64,000 nucleotides of DNA from JAJRZX01 sp964407495 (GCA_964407495.1 CAYOVP010000003.1:1-64000), one strand, 5' to 3'; counted from the stretch's first letter, positions 1 to 8,904 are shown. Notes: generated from the sequence alone by a model not told the origin. Made by a program: numbers and translations.

Positions 1-62
1 GGGCAGAAGGGGCGAAGGGGGCAGAAGGGGCGAAGGGGGCAGAAGGGGCAGAGGGGCAAGGG
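1..62. repeat. purine-rich tandem repeat at the left edge
   Basis: About three imperfect copies of an 18-nt purine-rich unit (gggcagaaggggcgaagg) run from the window edge. The repeat is cut by the edge, so its full length is unknown. No gene was recognised between here and the lipoprotein gene that ends at 337. Confidence 0.6.
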
Positions 63-290
63 AACTTGGGGCAGGAGGCTTATGGGCCACGAACCAAGGG
101 CCAGGGGTTATGGATACCTGGGGATGAAGCGGGCAGAGGAGAGGGGGCACATACCCCAAGGCACAATCTTGCAGGTTGGCTATGTCCTCTATCTTACTTC
201 TAAGACGCCCTCAGCAACGATTCCTAAAGAGTCTGCATCTTCACACCTAATAGACCAGGAAGCCCTGCACACTATAAAAAAACCTAATCA

Positions 291-322
291 GGCCCTCTGT
301 ATGGAGGGCCCTTTCTTTTTTC
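291..322. terminator. intrinsic terminator, probably bidirectional
   Basis: A perfect 7-bp stem GGCCCTC/GAGGGCC with a 6-nt loop is followed on the plus strand by a T-rich run (ctttctttttt). On the minus strand a run of seven T begins 8 nt after the same stem. It lies about 27 nt beyond the stop of the minus-strand lipoprotein gene, so it can end that transcript and any plus-strand transcript arriving from the left. Confidence 0.7.
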
Positions 323-336
323 TGCACCCCCCGTCC

Positions 337-1200
337 TTACTTCTTCTTACGTAGCATCTCCTCAACCTCGGTATCCCTTCCAGGGTCTACGGCTACCTTC
401 TCAACAAGCGCAATATAGCCCTCTTTTCTCAACTCCAGCCCGTATACCCCTGGCTTCAGTCTCAGCCTGAGCGGGCTCAGCCCATAATACACACCATTTA
501 TATAGACCTTTACCCTCGATGGAGTGGTCTCTATTATAAGCCCACCCCTCTCAGCCACAACCTGTGGTAGAGAACCCTCCACTCCCTCTCTGGTAGAACT
601 TCCACCTGCTCCGATCCCAGCCTCGTAGAGGGCCTTCCTGAAAACCTTGGTCAGTGCCGTCGAAATATCCTTGGAGATGCTTGCACGTGATGGCCCGAAG
701 ACACCGGTAAACCGGCTCTCTTCCTCCTCCGCCACGCCAGACCAGACGACCCTCCCGGTCTTGCCATCCCTGAATAGGAGATAAAGGCCCAGGTCAATCT
801 CCTCCCTGGGCCCTATGTCTACACGAAACTTCCGTACCTCTCCCTCTACAACAAGACCATGAAAAGGGGCCTTCTCACCGCGCCCCTCTACCACGCTGAA
901 GCCCTCTTCAGCAAGATACCTCCTTAATGCCGCGGAGACGAACTCCGCGGGAGGCACGGCCAGAACCAGCCTCCTGCCGTAGATGTCCTGTGTGGTGACA
1001 TCGATGACACCGATGACGCTGGGGTCTGGCCTCTCTCCACCCCGGCTGTCCCTCAAGGCCTTTACGAGTACCGGGCCGAGCGTCCTCCTCCTGGCGCCCC
1101 CTTTCTTAACCAGGCTCGGAGTATAATCAACTTGAAGGGGAGTTGCGCAACCGGAGAGAAGGATTAGAAGTGCCGCGAATAGGGGTAGTATTTGTCGCAC
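337..1200 (-). CDS. outer-membrane lipoprotein with C-terminal PEGA domain
   Basis: This is a probable lipoprotein of 287 aa. A hydrophobic signal ends in the lipobox LLSGC, with the lipidated cysteine at residue 18. The middle resembles secretion- or transport-associated auxiliary lipoproteins with conserved beta-strand pattern but no motif I can name. Residues 219-287 form a PEGA-type surface domain (IIETTPS, INGVYYGLSPLRL, KPGVYGLELRKEGY). A GTG start at 1200 is preferred because GGAG lies 6 nt upstream and the signal then begins MRQILPL; an in-frame GTG at 1212 is the alternative. Its promoter was not identified. The precise substrate or partner is unknown; PEGA domains usually indicate a cell-surface or cell-wall-binding role. 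Confidence 0.8.
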   Translation of the reverse strand: MRQILPLFAALLILLSGCATPLQVDYTPSLVKKGGARRRTLGPVLVKALRDSRGGERPDPSVIGVIDVTTQDIYGRRLVLAVPPAEFVSAALRRYLAEEGFSVVEGRGEKAPFHGLVVEGEVRKFRVDIGPREEIDLGLYLLFRDGKTGRVVWSGVAEEEESRFTGVFGPSRASISKDISTALTKVFRKALYEAGIGAGGSSTREGVEGSLPQVVAERGGLIIETTPSRVKVYINGVYYGLSPLRLRLKPGVYGLELRKEGYIALVEKVAVDPGRDTEVEEMLRKKK

Positions 1201-1414
1201 GTCTCTCTCCACGGTCCTTTGGTGGGCGGCCTGTACAGGTCCGGTGGTCTGGAAACCAGCGCTCGATTGTTTCCTGCAGGAGACAGGCTTCCCTCACACC
1301 TCTTATCCCACTCTCCCACTGGCTCCCTCACCCCCATCCGGGTCCCCCTCACCCCCCCCCGCCCTCCTCGCCCCCCACTCCCTTACTCTCCCCTCTCAGT
1401 ACCAAGATGCAAAC

Positions 1415-2641
1415 TCAGAAGGCGGCGAAGATCATGAGCGTGGTGAGTTGGTCTCCGTTGGCCAGTTCATTATTCGCCGGCACATTGAAGAAGTCGCCGG
1501 AGTTTAGGGTGTGGTTTACCTGTAGTTCGAAGTTCTGCGTAAGTAGATAGGTGAGCCCCAGCGTAACGGCAGTCTGCTCGCTGGGTCCAAGGGCACCGGT
1601 GTTTCCAGACCTGAGACCAGCGCCAAAGGTGACCCTTCCGGGCAGTACGCCGAGTTCTGCGAGTATGGACCATGCGCGGGCATCGCCCGGGTTGGCGTTG
1701 AATATGTTCATTGGTTTGTCGGCCTTGCTGGCCTGGGCAACGGCATAGTTGAGGTACACGCCAAGGGGCATACCCATGACCGAGCCCTGGGCCTGTGCAT
1801 CAAGTGCCCAGCCCTCGGCCTTTTCCCTCGTAGAGCCACCCAGTTTGGTAGTGCCCAGCCAGGCCTGGCCGCCTGCGGCAAGGTCCCAGCCCCCTATGGT
1901 ATGCGTCCCCACGAGCCTCACGTAGTGCATGAAGGGCCCCGAGTCAGATGTGCCGTTCTCTGGTTGCCACATCGTGTAGTCTATATACCCAGTGTTGTGA
2001 TATGCCACAAAGGCGAAGCCCTGCGCCGCGTGAGAGAGCCCCACAAACTGAATGGCCGATATGCCTGTAGTGTGCTCCAGGACACGTATATTGGCCACTG
2101 CCGCGGTGTTGAGCAACTCGAAACCAAACTGAGGGCCCAGTGCATCTGTTGTAAAGGGCACTACCTCGACGTGAACGGTCTTTAAGTCCGTACCTATAGG
2201 GGCCTTGAAGTTGGCGAACATGGAACTACCTGAATCCGCCATCTGCCCTTCAAGTAAAAAGCCGATATGCTCACCTATGCGACCGCCGAGGAAGAGGGCC
2301 GCCTCGTCTGGAAACTGGAACTCACCCTTGTTGGTGCCAGAGTCATTGTTCTGGCCGTCTGTCTTCTGATAGCGTATCTTCGTGACAACAGCCGCGTTCA
2401 GGGTGGAGGGAAGGGAGAGAAAATCACCCTCTACAAGGCTCTGTCCACCCACCATGGTGAAGCCGTTGGCCTTGAAGGCCCTGCCAAAAGAGTTGAGGGC
2501 CGGGTAGTGCTGGTAGTGACAGGTGTTGCAGGCAAAACCCGTCTGTCTGGCAAATGCTGGTATTGCCCATGAGGATCTTGGAGCCGACAGGATGGTGATA
2601 ATCAAGGCCGCGGTGAACGTAAGGAAAAGTAACTTTTTCAT
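1415..2641 (-). CDS. fused monoheme cytochrome c-porin (Cyc2/Cyt572-like)
   Basis: This 408-aa exported protein has a signal peptide (residues 1-26), then the block IPAFARQTGFACNTCH with a single CXXCH heme site (C38, C41, H42), then conserved YPALNSFGRAFKANGF. The remaining roughly 340 residues alternate like an outer-membrane beta barrel and end in FAAF, as barrels often do. The FARQTG-CXXCH arrangement ahead of a porin is the hallmark of the Cyc2/Cyt572 superfamily of outer-membrane cytochrome-porins, some of which oxidise extracellular Fe(II). This protein belongs to a related branch, so iron oxidation is a hypothesis. The start is fixed by AAGGAGGT 4 nt upstream. It is monocistronic behind its own strong promoter. 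Confidence 0.75.
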   Translation of the reverse strand: MKKLLFLTFTAALIITILSAPRSSWAIPAFARQTGFACNTCHYQHYPALNSFGRAFKANGFTMVGGQSLVEGDFLSLPSTLNAAVVTKIRYQKTDGQNNDSGTNKGEFQFPDEAALFLGGRIGEHIGFLLEGQMADSGSSMFANFKAPIGTDLKTVHVEVVPFTTDALGPQFGFELLNTAAVANIRVLEHTTGISAIQFVGLSHAAQGFAFVAYHNTGYIDYTMWQPENGTSDSGPFMHYVRLVGTHTIGGWDLAAGGQAWLGTTKLGGSTREKAEGWALDAQAQGSVMGMPLGVYLNYAVAQASKADKPMNIFNANPGDARAWSILAELGVLPGRVTFGAGLRSGNTGALGPSEQTAVTLGLTYLLTQNFELQVNHTLNSGDFFNVPANNELANGDQLTTLMIFAAF

Positions 2642-2748
2642 GATACCTCCTTGTGATTATCTCCTCAATGCCTCTTCTCGTTGGTGGTCTGTGGTGGTAT
2701 GGCCTTGTAGAAGGAAGGAAAGTGGCTATGCATGACCGCCACGATGCT

Positions 2749-2777
2749 ATTACATTAGATATCGCATTTATTGTCAA
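2749..2777 (-). promoter_or_regulatory. sigma-70 promoter of the cytochrome-porin gene
   Basis: On the minus strand TTGACA (2777-2772) and TGTAAT (2754-2749) are separated by 17 nt: a perfect -35 and five of six at -10. It faces the cytochrome-porin gene, whose ATG lies about 108 nt downstream. This predicts strong expression. Confidence 0.8.
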
Positions 2778-3066
2778 GTACTTTAAGAACTTGTGTGGTC
2801 TGTCCATAAGCCTGAAGGCATCTCCGCGAAGAAAGTACTTGCCCTTGACCTTGTAGACTCGAGTTTGAAATATGGAAAAATTTCCGGGGCTATCGGGCCT
2901 TGGCCTGCCTTGGTACACGAACAACGGCCAAGGTGGGCAACCACTGAAAAGGCCGGTAGATTATGCGACAGGTTGGATGCCACCTTCTATCCTGGGGGTG
3001 GTAAGAGAGAGGTACTCTCGTAAGGTGAGTAGGGCGGGTCTGGTGAGACTGGCTTGGGACAGAACC
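2778..3066. other. intergenic region with small hairpins
   Basis: No gene is recognised here. Several short inverted repeats are visible on the plus strand: CCTTGG/CCAAGG at 2908-2933, GAGAG-GTA-CTCTC at 3007-3019, and GTCT-GGTG-AGAC near 3040. They lead into the family-2 hairpin repeat at 3067. Whether this is a transcribed structured RNA cannot be decided from the sequence. Confidence 0.35.
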
Positions 3067-3147
3067 TTGCTTTTTCTTTCCCGTATTCGAATAATTCAGG
3101 GATGAATTATTCAGAGGTTTCTGAAAGATCAGGGACGCATTATACAG
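3067..3147 (+). repeat. family-2 hairpin repeat, partial copy
   Basis: The segment from gctttttctttcc to cagaggtt matches the right half of the element before deoB (40255-40304). Its core is a perfect 9-bp stem GAATAATTC/GAATTATTC (3089-3112) with loop AGGGAT. A degenerate tandem copy follows (3119-3147), with CAGGGACG in the loop position. It sits 22 nt beyond the stop of the spermidine-synthase-like gene, on the opposite strand. Confidence 0.7.
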
Positions 3148-3168
3148 GGGGGGCCTTAAGGGGGTTTC

Positions 3169-5763
3169 TCAAAAGAACTTGAGTTTTCTCCTGTAGTGGA
3201 GGCTGTTGCGGTCTGTGGGGTCTACATCAAGGGCCTTTCTGAAGTAGGCTGTTGCGCGGTCGAAGTTGGCGGCAGCGAAGTAGGCCCTGCCCACAAGGTT
3301 GTACTGACCGGCATAGTACTTTTTCATGAGTTTTTCTGCCAGGGCCTTTTTGTCCATATCATCATGTACTACAAGGTAGGGCAGGACAGGCTCTCGGAGC
3401 CGTACGAACTCTGCGATGTTTGGGGAGATGGTATTGATGTGGAGGCTCTTGGGGCCAGTGAACTCCACCACAGGCATGTCGTCTGTCATGACAGGGCCGT
3501 CGCCTGCGTACCTGCGGACACGGTCTTCGTTCATTACAAAGGTTGCAAGGAACTCCGCCGGGTCATCGAGGTCTATGTCCGAGAGGAGGTCCTTTATGTT
3601 GGGCATAGAGAGTTTCTTCACGAGCCGCTCATAATCTACGGTGAGTCTTCTCTCAGAGCCGAGCATGAAGATGTCCGTATTGGCGAGCCAGATGGAGGTG
3701 TGCGGGAAGACGGACTGGAAGGTACGGACCATGAGGCGGACGTCATCCACGGTGAGGTTGTAAAGAGGTATCCACTGCGACATTATTCCGCCCTTCTTGA
3801 GATGGGCCTTGGCGAGTTCGTAGTATTCCTTTGTGTACAGGTTCACCACACCCGCAAGGGCCGGGTGCATGGGCTCCTCGGTGATCACATCGTACTTGTT
3901 CTTTGTTACGGCAAGAAAACTCCGTCCGTCGTCTATGTTTATCTTGGATACCGGATTGTTCAGTACATCCATGTTGGCGTCCTTGAAGTACGAGGCCCCG
4001 CCAATGACGGCCTTGGCAATCTCCACATTGTCTACCTGTTTCACCGGAAACTGGCTCAGCGTACCAAAGGTAGTCCCGGAGCCAAAGCATATTACGAGGA
4101 CGTCCCTTGGGTTGGGGTGAATGACCATGGGCAGTACGCCCTGAAAGCGGTTTATCTGTAGGCCCTCGTAATATGCGGCAGTGGCCCTGTTCCCATTCAC
4201 CCAGAGGCGCTTGTTCGATGCCTCGATTCCAAAACCCTTTCGCTCGGCTATCATCACCGTGGCAGTGGCCCCTTCCTTGTAATAGAGTATCTCCTCGCCG
4301 CGTCGAAGAAGAGACTTGTGAAGACTCAGTGGCATGTTCTCAGGAAGAGTGAGTACAAGACCTGCCATGGCCGCTACGCCTATGACGGGTATGGCGAGTT
4401 TAGGCATGCGCCCGCCAATGGGGTTGGCAAGGGCCACGACAAGGCCTATGAGTATGTTGATGCCCGCGGTTAGGATAATGGCGTTCTGCATTCCCACAAA
4501 GGGTATGAAGACAAAGCCGCTTATGAAAGATCCAAGTATGCCGCCTACCGTGTTCAGCGAGTATACGCGGCCTATCTTCTCGCCTACGCTCTCGGCGCTC
4601 CAGTCATAGACCTTGCATATGAGGGGAAAGGTGGCGCCAAAGAGAAAGGTGGGTATTATGAGCGTTATGAAGGATGTAAAGAAGTTGAGATATACGAACT
4701 CTCCCCAGTTGGGCGTACTGTCAAGACGGGCGTAAAAGCCCATTCCCGGCAACTTGGCGTAGAGGATGATGAGGGCAAGGGAACTGAGCCCAATGAGGAT
4801 CTCTACGGCAGAGAAGAGATATATTACCGCGGCGCGTGAACGTATCCTGTCCAGAAAGGAGGAGAGTACGAAACTCCCGAGCGCTATGCCCGTCAGAAAG
4901 ACTGCCAGCACCACGGCAAAGGCATATACCGTACCCGTGAGGATGAACCCCAGGACCCTTGTCCAGACCACCTCGTAACACAGGCCCGTAAAGCCCGATA
5001 GACCAAAGGCGTAGAGTATGATGGTGTTGAAGTATGGCGGTATGGCCTTCTCAGGAGGGCGATGGTTGTCTCTGGCAGGCCCTGACCTGGGCCTGGCTTG
5101 GTCTTCGGCCCCGGTCATGTCTACCTCGCGGGCAGTCTCGGTCCTTCCAAAGAGTATGGCCGAAGCGCCTATGGCGAAGTTCAGCACCCCCGAGCCGTAG
5201 AGTATGGCCGAGAGCCCGAAAGAAGGGATGAATACAAAGGCCGCCAGTACGGCGCCGGTAACGGCCCCAAGAGTGTTGATGGCGTAGAGCCCGCCTATGT
5301 CCCAGGCAAAGGTGCGCCTTCCGCGCGCAAGGGTCTTGCTGAGTATGGGGAGAGTGGCGCCCATGAGCGTGGTGGGCACGATGAGGAGCAGGGCAGAGAG
5401 TATGAACTTTATGAGCGTGAGCCCGGCAAAACCAGAGCCCGTGGCCTGGGCAAGGAATACATAGGCGCTGTTGTTGACCTGCAGGAGGATGCCGAAGAGT
5501 ATGGCATATACCCCTATGAGTATCTCGGCACCGCCGTACCAGAAAAAACCGCCCCTGTGGCGCTCGATCCACTTTCCGCCGAGAAAACTCCCGAGGGCAA
5601 GGCCGCCGAAGAAGGACGTGAGGACCGTACTCACGGCAAGGAATGTGACGCCAAAGGTGAGGGTTAGGAGTTTTGTCCAGACCATCTGGTAGATGAGCGC
5701 CGCGACCCCAGAGGCGAAGAACATCAGGTAGATGAGTGCTCTCAATATAAAAAACCCCTTCAT
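3169..5763 (-). CDS. membrane-fused spermidine synthase-like protein with TPR tail
   Basis: This is an 864-aa fusion. The N-terminal ~480 residues contain many hydrophobic helices in two similar halves (MFFASGVAALIYQMVWTK repeated as FGLSGFTGLCYEVVWTR), typical of the MFS-like 'fused spermidine synthase' family. A soluble Rossmann domain follows, with a SAM/dcSAM-binding motif (VICFGSGTTFG) and a later DDGRSFL segment, resembling the SpeE aminopropyltransferase fold. The last ~45 residues look like a TPR. Members are widespread but few have an assigned substrate, so polyamine synthesis is not established. The ATG at 5763 lacks a clear Shine-Dalgarno sequence. The gene appears monocistronic. 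Confidence 0.8.
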   Translation of the reverse strand: MKGFFILRALIYLMFFASGVAALIYQMVWTKLLTLTFGVTFLAVSTVLTSFFGGLALGSFLGGKWIERHRGGFFWYGGAEILIGVYAILFGILLQVNNSAYVFLAQATGSGFAGLTLIKFILSALLLIVPTTLMGATLPILSKTLARGRRTFAWDIGGLYAINTLGAVTGAVLAAFVFIPSFGLSAILYGSGVLNFAIGASAILFGRTETAREVDMTGAEDQARPRSGPARDNHRPPEKAIPPYFNTIILYAFGLSGFTGLCYEVVWTRVLGFILTGTVYAFAVVLAVFLTGIALGSFVLSSFLDRIRSRAAVIYLFSAVEILIGLSSLALIILYAKLPGMGFYARLDSTPNWGEFVYLNFFTSFITLIIPTFLFGATFPLICKVYDWSAESVGEKIGRVYSLNTVGGILGSFISGFVFIPFVGMQNAIILTAGINILIGLVVALANPIGGRMPKLAIPVIGVAAMAGLVLTLPENMPLSLHKSLLRRGEEILYYKEGATATVMIAERKGFGIEASNKRLWVNGNRATAAYYEGLQINRFQGVLPMVIHPNPRDVLVICFGSGTTFGTLSQFPVKQVDNVEIAKAVIGGASYFKDANMDVLNNPVSKINIDDGRSFLAVTKNKYDVITEEPMHPALAGVVNLYTKEYYELAKAHLKKGGIMSQWIPLYNLTVDDVRLMVRTFQSVFPHTSIWLANTDIFMLGSERRLTVDYERLVKKLSMPNIKDLLSDIDLDDPAEFLATFVMNEDRVRRYAGDGPVMTDDMPVVEFTGPKSLHINTISPNIAEFVRLREPVLPYLVVHDDMDKKALAEKLMKKYYAGQYNLVGRAYFAAANFDRATAYFRKALDVDPTDRNSLHYRRKLKFF

Positions 5764-6199
5764 ATAATATTCAAGCCCCGGGTCCGCTTGACTTCACCAG
5801 ACCACGGGGCGGCATGGTTTACCGGATAGACATATCCCCTATATTTAAACATAAAAGGACGCCCTTTTACAACTCCCAGTTCCTCTCTGGGGCGAAGAGA
5901 CGCTGTCTTCCCCTCTTTTCTTCCATGCCGCCTCTCCTGCACACCCCTCTTTTTCAGGTCTGCACTCAATTTATGGTAGATATCACGGGAGATGAGAAGG
6001 AGGCATGAGGAGAAGAAGACCTGAGGGCAGTACGGAAAACAAGAAGGCCGCTCGTCCCTACCCTCTCTGGACTCCGGGGAAAGAAGAGAGTAAGGGGAAG
6101 CAAGGAGGAGGGAGCGGGTGCTTGGTTGACAAGGTGACTCAGGCCACTCTCAAGGGTTGAGACTCTTGGGTTGAGGAGGAGCCATGCTTTCGGTCTCTC
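5764..6199. other. intergenic region, no recognised gene
   Basis: A GC-rich inverted repeat lies at the left end (GCCCCG/CGGGGC around 5774-5812, in the leader of the spermidine-synthase-like gene). The only open frame of note, ATG at 6006 coding about 51 low-complexity residues, has no family resemblance and its AAGGAGG is only about one base from the ATG. I see nothing else. Confidence 0.4.
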
Positions 6200-7321
6200 T
6201 CAACGGCCCCTCTTGAAGAGGTCCATCTCGCCCAGGGAGAGGAGGTCAGGGTCTTTTTCCTCCAGGGGTACCGTCTCTTCCTCGGCTGGTCGGCCTGTCT
6301 TGGCAAGGGTTTTCTTCCCTTCAGAAGGTTGGTCGGGCGCGGTCTCCTTGCGGCCTATGAGACCAGTATATATGGGCCGCTCGAAGATCCTCTGATAGGG
6401 GGTCCATGAGGCGCCCTCTTCCACCTCTCCTGTCATGACCCGCAGGGCCGCCATCTTTGCGTCCATATCGTCGAGGAAGGAGAGCATGATGGCCTCTGCG
6501 AACTTGGGCCTCTTGGGAGAGCCAAACTCCAGTATGCCATGATGGCTCAGGATGAGGTGGTTGATCGCCATGCGGGTGTGTTCCGGAAACCCGGGGATGG
6601 CCGCAGTCTTCCTGTTTACGAGTTCCACTCCAAGGGTAATGTGGCCGATGAGTTTGCCCTGGTCCGTATAATCAAAGGAACTGGTGTAAGAGAGTTCGTA
6701 TATCTTTCCTATGTCGTGGAGGATGGCCCCTGCCATGAGGATATCGCGGTTGAGGGCAAGGTCTTCTCTGTAGTGCTCCACTACGAAGTCCACTATGGAG
6801 CAGATGGAGAGGACGTGCTCTATGAGTCCGCCGATAAAGGCATGGTGCATGGCCTTGGCAGCCGGGGCGGTCCTGAAGCGGGACCTTACATCGGTGTCGG
6901 CGAAGATGGCCTTCAGGAGGGCCTTTATCCATGGGTCTTCAAGGGTCTCGATAATGCCATCGAGTTCACCCATCATCTCCTCGGGGTCTCGTCTCGATGA
7001 GGGGAGAAAGTCTGATGGTGAGCATTCCTCTGGCGGAGTCTTTTCTATGGAAGATACGTTCAACTGGACATCTCCGCGGTACGAGAGGGCATAACCACGG
7101 ACGCGCACCACGTCTCCTGCTTCGAAGAGGCGTGCCATGGCCTCGGCATTATCCCAGACCCTGGCGTCCATGGACCCTGTGGAGTCCATGAATCGGAGGC
7201 TCAGATAGGGCTTTCCGGTCTTGCTGACGCCCATATCTTTTCTTGCAACAAGAAAGACGTCGTCGATGCGGTCGCGTTCCTTTATGTCTTTTATGAAGGT
7301 CTTTTTTGCCGATTTATTCAA
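6200..7321 (-). CDS. YhaM-type 3'-5' exoribonuclease / OB-HD domain protein
   Basis: The 373-aa protein joins an N-terminal OB-fold nucleic-acid-binding domain (residues ~15-95, with YLSLRFMDSTGSMDARVW) to an HD phosphohydrolase domain. The HD signature is ILHDIGKIYEL (H202, D203), preceded by the HH pair at 159-160 and followed by HHGILEFGSPKRP. This architecture is that of YhaM/CBF1-type exoribonucleases, which trim RNA or single-stranded DNA from the 3' end using divalent metal. The last ~70 residues are charged and not conserved. A TTG start at 7321 is inferred; AGGG lies about 8 nt upstream. A family-1 repeat separates it from the epimerase gene upstream. Confidence 0.8.
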   Translation of the reverse strand: MNKSAKKTFIKDIKERDRIDDVFLVARKDMGVSKTGKPYLSLRFMDSTGSMDARVWDNAEAMARLFEAGDVVRVRGYALSYRGDVQLNVSSIEKTPPEECSPSDFLPSSRRDPEEMMGELDGIIETLEDPWIKALLKAIFADTDVRSRFRTAPAAKAMHHAFIGGLIEHVLSICSIVDFVVEHYREDLALNRDILMAGAILHDIGKIYELSYTSSFDYTDQGKLIGHITLGVELVNRKTAAIPGFPEHTRMAINHLILSHHGILEFGSPKRPKFAEAIMLSFLDDMDAKMAALRVMTGEVEEGASWTPYQRIFERPIYTGLIGRKETAPDQPSEGKKTLAKTGRPAEEETVPLEEKDPDLLSLGEMDLFKRGR

Positions 7322-7370
7322 GGTATTTCCCTTTTTGTCTTTCTTTGTTGGAAGTGCAAGCCTTGTTTAG

Positions 7371-7543
7371 AGTGTTTGCCTGGTTTCGCTTCGCTCTACC
7401 CAATTTTTCTGTTGGGCCCTGTCCATCCTACGAGTCTACAGGTCTTTCCAGCGGGCGCGGCCCGCTGGAACTGGTTTTCTTTGCTCCACTTTCTTTTTTC
7501 TAAAAGAAAGTGGAAGAATCTTCTCTTCTCTTGGCGGGCCCTG
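7371..7543 (+). repeat. family-1 hairpin repeat, copy A
   Basis: Components in order are a degenerate GGTTTCGCTTCGCTCTACCCAA motif (7379-7402), an 11-bp GC stem with loop GCG (7446-7470), the linker ggttttctttg, and a perfect 12-bp stem CCACTTTCTTTT/AAAAGAAAGTGG (7486-7513). A short GGCGG/CCGCC hairpin follows. It lies between two minus-strand genes, downstream of the epimerase. Confidence 0.8.
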
Positions 7544-7583
7544 TCCGCCCATCATACATTTTTTTCTTCTCTATAAGATCCTT

Positions 7584-8561
7584 TTAAGCCTTTATCTTTT
7601 CTTTTTTCTCTTCTTCGACCCTTTCGAGGAACCACTTTACGTATCTTCTTATGCCTTCTTCAATACCCACTTGTGGTCTGAACCCGAGGAGGCGTTCGGC
7701 CTTTGATGTATCGGCGCTGGTGATGGGCACGTCTCCAGGCACAGGCGGGAGGTACTCTATCAGGGCCTTTTTCCCGAGGTTTTTTTCGATAAGGGTTATG
7801 AGTTCCCTTACCTCCACGGTTTTCGATCCGCCGAGGTTTATTATTTCGTATCTCATGGGCTTATATACCGATGCCACGAGGCCATTTATTATGTCTCCGA
7901 TGTAGGTAAAGTCGCGTATGGCCGACCCGTCGCCATAGAGGGGGATGGGCGAGCCCGCGTGGATGAGGCGCGTGAATTTTGCCACAGCCATGTCAGGCCT
8001 GCCCCGCTCGCCGTAAACGGTAAAGAACCTCAGGCATGTAACCTGTAATCCGAAGAGGTGCGAGTAGGTATAGCACATGAGTTCAGAAGCCCGTTTTGTG
8101 GCGGCATAGGGCGAGATGGGGCCCTCGAGTGGGTCCTCCTCGGAGAAGGGGACCTTGGAGTTAAGGCCGTAGACAGATGAGGACGAGGCAAAGACGAGGT
8201 TGCCGAGGTTTATCTTGCGCGAGGCCTCAAGGACATTGAGCGTTCCCAGGGAGTTGACCTCTTCGTACAGAACGGGTGCCTCGATACTGGGGCGCACCCC
8301 TGCCCGGGCGGCTATGTGGCAGACCACGTCGGGCCGTTCTGTCTCGAAGACAGTGGCTAATCTGGCGCCGTCCCGTATGTCGAGTTCATAGAGGCGGTAG
8401 GACGGGTTGTTCATTGCAGAGGCGATGTTGCGTCTCTTTATGGCAGGGTCGTAAAAGTCGTTGAAGTTGTCTATGACAACTACACTCTCGCCCCTTTCAA
8501 GCAGGTTATCCGCGAGGGTAGAGCCTATGAAGCCGGCCCCGCCGGTTATGAGAATTTTCAT
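7584..8561 (-). CDS. NAD-dependent UDP-sugar 4-epimerase (UDP-glucuronate epimerase-like)
   Basis: This is an extended short-chain dehydrogenase/reductase of 325 aa, the usual family length. The NAD-binding GGAGFIG is at residues 7-13. The catalytic SSS (126-129 region), Y152 and K156 (YAATK) are intact. NDFYDPAIKRRNI after the first beta-alpha unit and FFTVYGERGRPDMA are typical of UDP-glucuronate 4-epimerases and related nucleotide-sugar epimerases making surface-polysaccharide precursors in the cytoplasm. Substrate specificity is not certain. Only a weak GGTGGG precedes the ATG. No other polysaccharide gene is nearby. Confidence 0.85.
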   Translation of the reverse strand: MKILITGGAGFIGSTLADNLLERGESVVVIDNFNDFYDPAIKRRNIASAMNNPSYRLYELDIRDGARLATVFETERPDVVCHIAARAGVRPSIEAPVLYEEVNSLGTLNVLEASRKINLGNLVFASSSSVYGLNSKVPFSEEDPLEGPISPYAATKRASELMCYTYSHLFGLQVTCLRFFTVYGERGRPDMAVAKFTRLIHAGSPIPLYGDGSAIRDFTYIGDIINGLVASVYKPMRYEIINLGGSKTVEVRELITLIEKNLGKKALIEYLPPVPGDVPITSADTSKAERLLGFRPQVGIEEGIRRYVKWFLERVEEEKKEKIKA

Positions 8562-8650
8562 CCCACCAAACTAACACAGCCGGACCGCAGTGGTCAAGGA
8601 GACAGAGGCTACCGGAGGATTTTCAAGGCCCTTTCTTAACTTGGCAAGAT

Positions 8651-8881
8651 GTGCTGATAGACTTAATCCATGGCAGGGATGGGAAGATGAAGAAAGAGGA
8701 CATGGGATACGCCAACCACCTCGGCCTGTACTCCGAGGAAATAGCCCCCGCAACAGGAGACTTCCTTGGCAACTTCTCCCAGGCCTTCACCCACATAGGT
8801 TTCATAAACAGCGCCTTGTACCTCGGCAAGGCCGCTGGAATAGAACAGATGGGGCCCCCTCCGATTGGGACGGAGTTATGA
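8651..8881 (+). pseudogene. C-terminal remnant of a glycoside hydrolase family 15 (glucoamylase/trehalase-like) gene
   Basis: A 76-codon frame contains YANHLGLYSEEIAPATGDFL and GNFSQAFTHIGFINSALYL, which match the conserved C-terminus of GH15 enzymes (YANxLGLyxEEI, then LGNFPQAFsHxgLInAA). The catalytic (alpha/alpha)6 barrel, normally over 400 residues, is absent. The 90 nt between it and the divergent epimerase gene hold no more of it, in this frame or recognisably in another. It is therefore a decayed gene fragment, probably left by a deletion. A family-1 repeat begins 24 nt after its stop. Confidence 0.75.
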
Positions 8882-8904
8882 GGCCAGGAGAAGAAGGTGA
8901 GGGT

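Noticed and set aside
82..354. 90-codon plus-strand open frame at the left edge
   Set aside because: No family resemblance, it runs through the terminator hairpin and its composition follows the flanking purine-rich repeat.
3196..4161. 321-codon plus-strand frame
   Set aside because: Antisense shadow of the spermidine-synthase-like gene, which has clear domains on the minus strand.
6006..6161. 51-codon plus-strand frame preceded by AAGGAGG
   Set aside because: The ribosome-binding site is about one base from the ATG and the peptide is low-complexity Lys/Gly/Ser without relatives I know.
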